In this document: positions 10,377 through 21,241 of the stretch, piece by piece
Layout of the letters: each line of letters starts with the position of its first letter
Numbering within the stretch: the stretch's first letter is position 1
Source: Cryptomeria japonica
Lineage: Eukaryota; Streptophyta; Pinopsida; Cupressales; Cupressaceae
Direction: 5' to 3'
Length of the DNA stretch: 64,000 nucleotides
Assembly: GCF_030272615.1 (NCBI RefSeq)
Contig: NC_081412.1
Coordinates: 692,794,083 to 692,858,082, forward strand
The notes under the pieces: model-generated
Told to the model about the DNA's origin: nothing
Database searches by the model: none
Seen by the model: only the letters and a program-made list of their open reading frames with translations
Program-made: the position numbers and the translations under genes

Positions 10377-11657
10377 ATGGGGGAATACACTATGAGGGAA
10401 CTTACTCATCGGCTCACTCAGACTGAGCAATCCTATGATGAACTTAAAGTCAAATATAAGGCCTCTCAAGCAAAAAGAAGAGAGCATGCTGAAAAACTGA
10501 TGGAGCTAACTAAAAATAGTTCTTCTGATGAAGCGGACATGGAAGCCCTATTTCAAGAAGTGGAAAAACTAAATGAATCCAATATCAACCCAAGAAAGGA
10601 GTTGGAAGGATTGGCTATCCGAATGTGTCAAGAACTTGAGAACTAAAGGAAAACTGAAGATCTGGTAAAAGACAAAGATCATGAGATCTGCAAGCTGAAG
10701 CAAGAAATCAGTGTTCTCACCACTCATCTCCAAGAGAGTAAAGTGGAAAAAGAAGAAGTGCAAGGTGAACTAAACATGGCTATTTCTGAGAATGCAAACT
10801 TGAAGGAATCCAATGCTGCTATTTCCAAAGAACTTACTAAGTCAAAGAAAATACTTGCCAAATTCACTAAAAGCATTGTTAAGCTAGAGCAAAAGCTTGA
10901 ATCAGCTAAACCAGTAAAGAATACCAATGGACTTGGTTTCTCTGATTATGAGGAAGGTGAGACCTCTGGAATAAAAGATGGAGCATCAAAGAAGCAATCG
11001 GCACCAAAGGATAAAGGTAAGCAAAAGTTCAAACCTATTTGCTTTAATTGTCTCAAGGAAGGACACACTGCTAATGTATGTAGAAGTAAGGCTTATAGTA
11101 ATTTTTCTTATTTTCTAAATGATAAGCCTAGAACCAATAGATTCAATGGTAATTGTTATGCATGCAACAAGTTTGGGCATAAAGCATTTGAATGCATGTT
11201 TGTCATACACAACACTGGAAGGTATCCTCAAAGGAGTCAAGGAGTCTTTCCTAAACTATCTGGGAACCGGAACCCAAACCGGTTTAATACCTATAATCAT
11301 CAGTTAGGTAGCGGTGGCTATCAAGTGGCAGCTAAATGGAGAGAAAACTATTTGATTTGTCATGGTCATGGTCACACTGCTACAACATGCAAAAGGAAGA
11401 ATGAAAACATGAATAATGGACCTTGGAGAGCACCTGGAATGATTTGCTATCATTGCAACAAATTGGGTCATACAACAAGATTCTACAAAATGAGAAAGAA
11501 TATATCGGATGATATACCGATCACTCTGGAAGGAAAGATAGATGTTGAAACTGTTCAAGCAGATATGAAGAAAACTTGGAAGAAGAATCCAGAAGAAGTG
11601 ATTCAAGAGGAATCGGTTTCTGCACCTAGTGTGGAAGTTGCTGAACTAGCAAACTAA
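10377..11657 (+). pseudogene. Element B ORF1: coiled-coil, four-zinc-knuckle gag-like protein
   Basis: The frame starts at the ATG at 10377 (MGEYTMRELTHRL) and would give about 426 residues. Residues 1 to about 190 are strongly heptad-like and charged (coiled coil). Then come a KNTNGLGFSDYEEGETSG hinge and four zinc-knuckle positions: CFNCLKEGHTANVC, CYACNKFGHKAFEC, a third that has lost its first cysteine (LICHGHGHTATTC) and a fourth that has lost its last cysteine (CYHCNKLGHTTRFY). A stop at 10644-10646 replaces a glutamine codon kept in the sister copy F. The likely role is RNA packaging, by analogy with nucleocapsid. No capsid domain of standard copia type is recognisable. Homologous genes lie in F (52313-53590) and D (32780-34659). 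Confidence 0.82.
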
Positions 11658-12098
11658 GCATTAGAAAAGCTTAGGGGGAGCAAACGGTGAAATGTTTCGA
11701 AACCCCGATCTACACTGGTAAAAGACCTTAACTGGTATGTGACACTTGTCTCTTGGTAGAAGACCAAAAATGGTAAAAAGGCAAATTAGGGTTTACGCCC
11801 TAATATTGGAGCATTTATTATGGTAGGTGAAGAACTTGTTTAAAAGGAATTTTCAAGCCATTTTTCACTTATCAGTTTTTGAGTGAAGTAGTTTTCAAGT
11901 GTAGAGCGATGAAAAGCGACTTGTATTGCAATACAAAGATTTTTCAAAACCTTCAAGAAGAATCAGAAGCCAATATCAATTGGTCAAGTGTTGAACACAA
12001 AGCGGTAGTGTAGCAACCGAAGGATTGTGAGGTGAAGTGGAATCTACAAGCCCTAAATTTTGAATTACGAAGGTATTTTTCAAATCTCTCTGTTTATC
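11658..12098 (+). other. Spacer between ORF1 and ORF2 of element B
   Basis: This is noncoding. CTTAGGGGGAGCAAAC just after the ORF1 stop (11670-11684) resembles the polypurine tracts at the 3' end of the element, and the same sequence occurs at the equivalent place in F. Nothing else is recognised. Confidence 0.6.
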
Positions 12099-13099
12099 AT
12101 GACTTCCACATCACACCCTAGCTCTAGTGCACCCGTTGATTCTATAGACTTCATTCAACGAAAGGCAAAATATAATGCCCTATCTCTAATAACTGCTAGT
12201 GTCATAGTCGAGAAAGGCATTTCCATTTACATTGATTGTAAGATTGAAGATCTAGGATCTCTGGTGATCCATTCTCAGTTGAGTTTGTTCTACGGGAAGG
12301 ACAAGAAAATTAAACCAGAATTTAGCATCCTTGAAAAGAAGAAACTTCACAATGTAGTCTATTTCCTTGAAGAATTTTTAGATGATCACATCTGCATCAT
12401 TCTGAGCAGAGTGCATAGTGATAAAATGTACTTAGATCGGACGCATGATATCACACCAGAAGCGATTCATGCCATCACCAGTTTTTGTAACGTCGGAGAA
12501 GTGTTAGCCTTAAGGAAGATTAGCAAGATAGAAATGACCAAGCTCACCAGTTCAGTGAGTGACTCATGGGGAATGACTATCAATTCCATCAAGGATGATC
12601 TAGTCAAATATGCATGTATGGTGATAGGATACCAGATGTTCCATGTCAGCAGAATCAACTTTGTCTCTACTGCAGTGGTAAATGCTGCTTATAGGATGAT
12701 CAAAGAAGATGCCTCTTTTGATTTATGCACCCATATGCATAGGCAACTTCTGGTAAATCTAAAGTCAATTAAATAGGACAATGACTTGAGATTTAAGTTT
12801 GGACAGCTATTGGTTCGGTTGTTCTTCTACTTCCAAGGTTACTTCCTAGGAATTAGAGATATTTAGTGGTCAGTCAACCAACCAGTTACAAAGAAAATCA
12901 AAGAAAGCCTTCAAGCAGTTGGAATTGGTTATCTGGAAGTTCTGAATAAATACTTTGATGAGTTCGGACGCAACTTGAGCCAAAGAGTGAGAATATCAGG
13001 TGATATTGTCAAGAAATATTAAGATGACATTTGCTTCACCATCAAAGTTGATGAGTGTATAATGGAGGTAGTTGAGCCTAGATAGGAAGAAGTGGAACC
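12099..13099 (+). pseudogene. Element B ORF2, first part (unknown conserved domain)
   Basis: It starts at the ATG at 12099 (MTSTSHPSSSAP). The N-terminal 330 residues form a conserved globular-looking region shared with F and D. Shared signatures are ILSRVH near residues 115-120, a following IT-x-EA block, a VIGY or LGYKATH block near 185, and a RFKFGQLLV or FRFGNLLV block near 230. I do not recognise a catalytic motif. A distant relation to the 'putative plant transposon protein' family is possible but unproven. TAG stops lie at 12774-12776 (shared with F), about 12868 and about 13084. Element G is inserted after 13099; the frame resumes at 25693. Confidence 0.75.
13095..13099. repeat. Target-site duplication of G, left copy
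   Basis: GAACC, identical to 25688-25692. Confidence 0.9.
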
Positions 13100-16000
13100 T
13101 GTTGTTCACCAAAAGTGATAACCCAAGAACACCTGCAATTGATCTATGAAGTAGCCAATTCAATCTATGAAGAACCTCAAGGCTTGGACAACATGACAAG
13201 GATATGAATCCTTCTACTCTTTAGACTCTGCAAAACCTAGGCGGGTATACCTTTGATGCTTAGAATTAAACCTATTACACACCTATGACAACATCAACAT
13301 AAATAGATAGATCTCACTAGGGCTCTAAAACAAGTAGTTTATTGCAAATGGGCTAGATCTACACATAAAACTCAACTATGTTTGAGCATGAGATAGATGA
13401 AACATTTCAAAACATAACATATACTAGAGATATTCTGATTGGATTTTAAATTGGTTTGAGAACCCCCTTAATTGCAAGATCAGTGCCTTATCCAAGGGCA
13501 ATAGAGTCACAAATCAAGCTATAGGTGAAAACTTATACTAAAGATTCATCTTAATTCTCAAGTATTCCTGCATTTAATGACTTGCATAAATTCATTACTC
13601 AGCTCATCCACAGAAAATATCAGATCCAGAAACATAATCCCTATTTTATTAATGTTTCTTCACAGAATTTAAAATCTTCCTTGAAGATTACCTACAAACA
13701 CAAACACAACTACTCATGACCAACATGATCCTCCTTAAGAATCAGATTTGAATAAAATGAGATTACATTTCAGAGACAAATTCTACACAAATTTGTGCAT
13801 GCCTTACATACACAAGAACCTGCAACTAAGAACACCTATAGCAAAGAATTGAACTCCATTACTGAAAGAAAAGCCCTGCCTTGTACAATCTTCAAGAATA
13901 CTCAAAATTGGAAGCCATGAAAATATGGAGCCATTCTCCAAATTTTTGGAACCCTTACAAAATGAGAAGAATTGGAAATAAGAAGGAGAGGGAAGAAAAT
14001 CTAATCTGCAACTAAAATTGCCAAGTGTATCCTCTCTAACTGAATTTCATTCCCATCAAAACTGCTCCCAAAATATCTGATCTTTTTCAAAATTGACTAC
14101 ATAATTGGATTCTCCATGCTGAGAGCTTTCTAGAAACATATAATACTTCATATTTTGGCCAAAAATATAGCCCTGGGCGAATTAATCCTTCCAATGTGAA
14201 CAATCATTTAAATTTTTGAATTTTCTCTATAGTTGAAACTATATCATTAACTGATTTTAAATTTGATTTTTGCCTCCCTTTTGGCTTGAGGTCTTGCCAC
14301 GTGGTGGGACCTAATTGGCTGATGGGGTTGATTGGATGCCACCTGGGATGACACCTCATCACCGCCATGTCATCTACTTTGTCACTGCCACTTGGCTGCC
14401 ACGTGTACACCAACTCAGCACCACATCATTGCCATGTATGCACCACCTCATTGCCACCGAGATGGGACCTACCTACTGGACACTGACTGTACCTGCCATG
14501 TCATCACCACCTAGACTTTGCCATCTTGCATTTCTCATTTCGCCATTTCACGACCTCTAACGAGTGAGCATCTTTGGGTCACGAAATCGTGCAGGCCGTT
14601 GGATCATCTAAACTTGTTCACTCTTTAACACTATTGCATTTTTGCCAAACCATTTCACCATTTCATAGGGCTTAACTCGTGTGCATCTTTTGCCTGCAAA
14701 TCAACGCGCTTCGTCGGATCATCTCGGACCTGCTCACTCGTTAAGATGACCCTTCTCTAAAAAATTCGCCTGTTTGCCTCGGGAAGCATGCCTGTGTGGG
14801 GTCCACCTAGTCACCACTCAGTCACTTTGGGATCTATGCCCACACATGGGCCCACCTTGGGTGCCCAACAGCACCGTCCATCAAAAGCCCAAAGGCTTTG
14901 ACATATTATTAGTGTAAGGTTTTGCTTATAAACATTAAAAACTACCACTCCCCAGCAAATGTGGGATAATGTGATTTTCCTGAGACTGCAAGTTTTGAGG
15001 GTTCTCTCTGAGTTTTAATGGTGTCTACTTGCTCACTTGCCACATCTGAGGGAAGGAGGACTACTGAAGGATGCCCACATGCCACGCTCCAAACACCACG
15101 CCTTGTATTTGATTAAAAAAATTTTTTTTAAAACAACATCATTTACCATATCATTTTCTGTGATTGCTAGTAATTATTTGGCCTCCTTCTTGGATGCCAC
15201 GTGAGGAAGGAGGTTAACTAGAATTCACTTGCTTTGCTAATCTTCTGCACTCTTTAAACTCCAATGCCTAACCTTATGCTACCAATGCACCTGTTGAAGG
15301 TTTTAACAATCTTCCCCATTGGATTGCTGCGTTGGATTTGGGGGGACACCCACAGTTTGCATTTTCCATTGAGCATGGATCATAGTCTAGGGGACATGTC
15401 TCAAACCATTCTACTCCCATTTACCAGTCCAGACCCATAACAACATGCCTCTTCAACACCTCCACTCACCACACACATTACCTGTTGCACGTTAGATTTT
15501 CTTATGAGTTTCTTGAGCTGCTATAGCTGCTGACTGAGCATCACGTGGGGGGCCTTGGACTGGTTTATATTTGCTTTGAAAACCTTGTGGCCTTTACCTT
15601 CTCAAACACTACATGGAGGGGATAATACTCCCATAGTTTCATTGGCATTAGCTTCAATTTGTTTGGAAGCTTTCTGTTGCGTAACCCACATAGAGGGAGA
15701 GCACGCGAGGAGGAGGAGGACACTGCTATTCATTTTGTTTTGAAACATTTTCCATGGCCCCCTTTATGTCATGCACAAAATTGTCACTTTGCATTTACTT
15801 GATGGATTTAATTGCTGCTTCCTTATTTCTATGTCACATGAGCATGGCAATTTGCACTTGTTTTAAAGTTTTGTTGTTGTTGTTTACCATGCAGAGGGAA
15901 GACACTTGGGGTTTTCAATGCCTTCAAAGTGCATTTGCTATAGTTTTTTAATGCTTTTCAATAGCATTCTCCATGCCTCTTTCAACTCCTATACATTCTC

Positions 16001-17552
16001 AGCAATCATTAGACTTTCAAAACTCATTCCATTTCTGATTTTCCTGTGTGTTATTTTGAAAATGACTTTGTAATTTGATTTCACTATCTCTGTATATTGT
16101 AGCTTATGTTTAATGGCTCTTAGGGACTATGAATTGGCTCGTGGAGATATAACACACGATCAATGGAATACGAACAATACAAACCTAGGATTCAAAACCC
16201 CAAATAGTAATGAAATCATGACAATGGAGAGCATCCAATGAATATCATTCATGTCTTTATAGACCATAAAAAATCTATACGACAATGATCTCTTTCATTT
16301 GAACCATATTGTCAAACCTTGATTGAAAAAACATTGTGAAGCAACAAATCAGGTCAGGCCCCAAAGTGGGTCCGACTAAAAAAATCTCATTTTCATGCAA
16401 CTGACCTTTGAAATACTTCAGACACCTTAAACACACCTCTAGAAATGATAGGCATCGCTTTCAGATCATTAGACTAAATTTTGCAACCTTCAAGCAGTTA
16501 CGCCACATTTTCACATTTAATCGCGAAGACGTAATTTTCAAACCTGTCAAAACACTCTTCTGGAGCTCGCCATCTGACAGGCATGTACTCTGATATACAA
16601 GCATGAAATATACCAAACGGTTTCTCAAGATGAGTCCCGAGCAAAGAGATATTAATCAGCGAAAATGACAAACTAGCTTTGTCGACACTGCGGACCTGAT
16701 GAAGTCAATGTTCTGGCAACACATGATGCCCTTCTCAAAAATATCAAACAACCTCCGTAGGCCCTCAAATTTGAAATATAGGTACCTTGAAGTACATATT
16801 AAAACTTAGATTTCTCAGTTTGATCACAAGACTGACAGGATGCAAATGGTGCGCTCATGAAAATGGCTACTTTAACTGATATAGCACTGAAAGTACGAAT
16901 CACTGAAAACGATGGTTAAATGAACCCTTTTGAAAACTGATCAAATGGATTGACAGAGGCTTGAAATTTGAAATGTAGCTCTTCATTTATACCAACATTA
17001 GCTCGGAACACATATTTTGGCATGACACCCATTGAGGCAACTTTTACACTTGTGCGAAACAGGGCTCTGACTAGCTGTCAATACAGGGACTAGTCAAACC
17101 ACACAAATTGCAAATGGATTTGACTTGGAAAAATGAGAAAATGGATTCGTTAGGACTTGAAATTTTGTAGGCTAATTCAAATTTATGCATATAATTGAAT
17201 CCATTTTGAATTTTTTCATGATAATCAACAGAGAAAAAGATACAAACACCCAAAGTAGGCTACTCAATAAAATCTGCATTTGTGCCTAAAATGCACTTTC
17301 AGCTCACCCCTCGTAATGGGTATCTCACAAACTTATCCAAACTGAATTTTGAAAGCTTCACATCACTGAATAGGCCTAATTAAAGGTTTAGGAAATGTCT
17401 CTTGAGCCTTACCCTCTGAAAATCAACTGGCTCCATTTACCCCCTGTCTAACTAGGCCATTCAAACTGACTCATTTAGGTGCCTTTCTGACATACAAAGC
17501 AAACTTTTGAAATGGACCTCTAAAATTGACTCAAATTTAATGAGTCCCAACA
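13100..17552 (-). repeat. 3' LTR of element G
   Basis: It is a 4.45-kb repeat matching 21242-25687. It includes a GC-richer stretch (14280-14900) with imperfect repeats of a CACCGCCATGTCATC-like unit, and CACGTG boxes near 14297, 14400, 15199 and 15542. It carries a 33-base stretch at 16128-16160 that the other copy lacks. Short open frames inside it are not conserved as proteins. Confidence 0.9.
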
Positions 17553-17938
17553 ATGGCTCTGACTGGGGATGGTTGATTGCTAGATCAAAACAAGAATCTA
17601 GATATCTATGGTTAAGCAGACCACCCAAAAACGGATCACTTCTCACTTCTTCTCATCTCATTTAAAAAACAGGGCATCCTTATTCTACCCAAATAGCAGG
17701 GCACCTTATTGAAAACCACACAACTGAAGCAAAGCAACTATACAATAGATACAAACATGCTTAAAACTGAATATAAGCTGCTCAAATTTCCTCAACATTT
17801 ACCTCTATCAAAAATCTGATTTTCATCTCTTGATACCAAGATCCAAACAAAGGCACCTTTCAATAACAACTGAGCATAACTTTTAAAATCCATCTCTTTT
17901 GTCTCATCACTATAACAACTGGTGTGCTTACCTTTGGT
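17553..17938 (-). other. Noncoding stretch between G gag and the 3' LTR
   Basis: No gene is seen. No clear polypurine tract stands next to the LTR boundary at 17552/17553. Confidence 0.5.
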
Positions 17939-20453
17939 CTAATTTTGAACTTTGTAATCACATGCTATTTCAACACATGTAAAATCATGAGACAAATCAC
18001 AATAGAGGCCTTCCCACAAGATACCATACATTTCACTATCCCAATCAATTCTACCATTTGCAAAGACATCATCATGCTGAACTTGAAAAATAAAACACTC
18101 ATTTTCAGCATTGCAATTCGTATCAGCACATGCCTTATTACCATTTAAATTCATAGAATGGGGGGCATTACTAATCAACTGATGCAAACAAGGAACATGA
18201 ATGTTACAATCCGGATGTGATACTTCACTATGTTGATCACACCTCATACTATCCTTGCTTATCAAACTAAAAACCTCTGCATTCTCAACATCCCATTCAT
18301 GGAAAAGAATGCATACCTCTGGCTGAAGCAAACCCTCAGCTAACTCTTTCTCTTTTAGGCTTACATCCACCTGAAACACTTTCATTTGTGGTTTTAAATG
18401 ATCATCACATAACCCATGCTTCTTACCTTCATCATGAAGTAATTTTTTACAACCCATGCTAATGCTGTTTGGAATTTCATCAGTATTATATACTGGTTTA
18501 TCACTTACAACATCTGGCTAATCAGTTATTTCTTCATACAAAGGGTTAGAAACAAAATGAAGAATCCCTTTATGAACATTATGACACTGAAGTGGTTGGT
18601 CTGTATCTATATCAGCATTGAATAAAGCATTAGAAAAATTACTAAAGATACCATCCACATTATCATCATAATCATCTTCATCAGACAAAGAAGAAAATGA
18701 AACTTGGCTGGAACAATCCTTAGTGTTCCATGTTTCACATCCATAAGATTTCATCCTATGAGCATCATTCTGAAAATCAAGATAATCATACTTATCTTGC
18801 CACAATAGATCTTCTTCACCAATAGAACACTCATCACAGCCAAAGAATGAAAATGAACATCGCTGCCATTTACTTCATCTGATGAATTCTCAGCATGTTC
18901 ACTTAAATTTTCTATCATAAAACCATCTATTAGATCAGCACATTGTTCATCAAGTGTACAAGCATTCAATTCATAGTCCTTTTTCGAAGAATCCTCTTCA
19001 CTATATTGCAGAAGGTCTTCATCAACAGCTCGAAGGCTCTCCAATATTTGAACCTTCTTATCCACAACCTCAAGAGCTTTGTTAAGTTCTAAAATCTTCT
19101 GGACTTGCATTGCACTTTGTTGTTCCATGTGAGATTCTGTAGAAATTTGTCCATCTATGTGTGTTATATTTTCATTGCAATCATGTGCACCCTTGAAATT
19201 TTCTAAATTAACATTGTGCATAACTTTCAAAATAGAAAGATCATCAACATGATTACAAGAAGTGAAATCTGAAAATACATTTACTTCATCCTCAACACAA
19301 GTGACATTACCAATTTTTAACTGAGGGTCAACTATTGTTTGCACCAAACAATTCTGATTTTCATCATATGGCACATTTTCACTTGCACAAACAACAACAC
19401 TTAGTAATCCCTCTGTATTTGGTAGTTCAACATCAAATACATCAGCAACATGTAAAGATTGATGGTCATCACCATAATTATTTTCATTATCATTATCCTT
19501 GAGAGATGCATGATTCACTTGGTAATTGTCAGTCACATAATCAACATAACCAACATACAAATCAAATGGTACATATCCCTTGTATATATCTACCTCTGTA
19601 TCAACATTTTCACAACACTTCCCATTGATCATTTCATCATTGCTGTGAGAGACAACTGGCATTAACAGTAGAGGTTCTTGACTCTCATTTAAATCTGAAA
19701 CACATGCATCAACAAAACCATTCGGAACTGCAAAGCTTGATGCACCTAGACACGGAATGACTTGCTCATCTTCACAATGTATTTCACCATTGAAAGTGCT
19801 TTGACAAGAAACTACAGCAGACATAAATCTCTTGGCTATCCCAAATTTCAAATTATTTTCAATGTCCCTAGCTATGTTAAAAGCTTCATACAAGGTTTTG
19901 GGTTCTTTGTTTCTCAATAGGAAACCCATCTTCTTACCAAAAGAACTCATATAAATTTCCAAACATACTTTATCATCAAGTTTATACTTTCTAGAAATTT
20001 TGGACAAAGCTTGTTAAAATCTGATAGTAAATGTTGGTACCAATTCATCTTACCTGATTTGTATATAAGTGAATTCTTTCAACAAGTCATAATCACTCAT
20101 TTTTTCATCAAATTGATCCATGAAATCTGAAACTAATTCTTCCCATGAGGAAATACAATCTGCCAGCAAAAAGAGAACTAATCCCTTGCATCCTCTTTCA
20201 ACGACTGAACAAACAACTTCATGCATACATCTTCTTGGCAAATTTCAAACTCTCCTATCAAATCTGAAAATCTTTTCAAATGTTGCCATGCTGATTTTGA
20301 TTTATTCCCACTAAAAATTGGCAAATACTTTCTAATTTCTATGGGTATGGGATTTGGGTAACCCAGAATACCTTCAAAGTTTAAAGTAGCATAATACTTC
20401 ATACTGAAACTCTTTCTATTACATGGTTGTTCTGTTTTACTAGGCATGGTCAT
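17939..20453 (-). pseudogene. gag: Element G gag-like protein with long acidic tail
   Basis: On the minus strand from 20453 the N-terminal 200 or so residues resemble the plant Ty3 retrotransposon gag domain: a FSGNKSKSAWQHLKRFSDL block, KLFVQSLKEDARD, a SSWEELVSDFMDQF block, and an LLRNKEPKTLYEAFNIA block. About 600 residues follow that are acidic, rich in D, E, H and N, and unlike anything I recognise. No zinc knuckle, protease or RT is seen. Frameshifts lie near 20200 and 18820, and stops lie near 20050, 20010, 18518 and 18460. The acidic tail stays open over long distances despite these breaks. Confidence 0.75.
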
Positions 20454-21218
20454 ATGTGGATAGGATTGGGGCTAAAAAACTTCACTACACATTTCTTCCT
20501 ATTCCCACAAATGATTATACAATATTGGATAAAAACTTCAAGCACATATCCTTATACTAAAACTATTTCATTAACATTGCTTGACACAAATCTTTCTCAA
20601 ATTTGCATACTACGGAAGATCATATACACTGGATATTTTAGCATCATAGATATGCAAATTAATTTTTTATGATTCTTCTTTCCCTCCAGACTAGTGTTGT
20701 TCACTAAATGGGAAAAGAACATTACACATTCTAATTTCAGAAGAGATGTCTTTGCATTTGAAACCTTTGAAAATACCTGGAGATTTGCAGTTGTACAAAA
20801 CTTGTAGATCTGAAGATTAACTTCCACTTTCAGCATGGTCTTTTATCACAAAGTCGCCACCTCTTGCATAGAGGATATTTTGAACAGCAGAACACCATTC
20901 AACACTTATTTAATTCTCTATTTCTCTTTTAATCTTTCTGCAATCAACACTCTTCTAGGCTATTTAACACTGGTACGAACCAGAGAGTCACCATCCAATA
21001 AGGAATTGGGGAAAAATTTGCACACAGCTGCAAGAACTTCTTACAACTCTCAACAATATAAATTCACTGTTACTCCTTCATAAAATATGATATGAAACAC
21101 ATATCATTCTGCAGACCCAGAACAAGGAGTATTTTCTTCACCATAAAACCACTTTCAACTCTGTGCATATACAATGGACAGACTGGCTGGATATGAAATT
21201 AGGCAATTCTTATTCAGA
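20454..21218 (-). other. 5' leader of element G
   Basis: This is the stretch between the primer-binding site and gag. It is AT-rich, with no convincing gene on either strand. Confidence 0.55.
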
Positions 21219-21237
21219 TTCCCCGGCAAAGTCACCA
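21219..21237 (-). other. Primer-binding site of element G
   Basis: The minus strand reads TGGTGACTTTGCCGGGGAA, a few bases from the LTR end. It resembles the TGGCGCCGTTGCCGGGGA sites, complementary to aspartate tRNA, of some plant gypsy elements. Which tRNA it truly matches is unresolved. Confidence 0.7.
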
Positions 21238-21241
21238 TTTT

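Noticed and set aside
12099-13099. Calling B ORF2 an integrase, RT or transposase
   Set aside because: No DDE, YVDD or zinc-binding integrase motif occurs in any frame. The conserved blocks are shared only among B, F and D.
13100-17552. Small open frames (about 60-80 codons) in the G LTR, for example 14315-14560 and 15555-15743
   Set aside because: Both LTR copies share them, but substitutions do not look codon-biased and no domain is recognisable. They are probably chance frames in the LTR.
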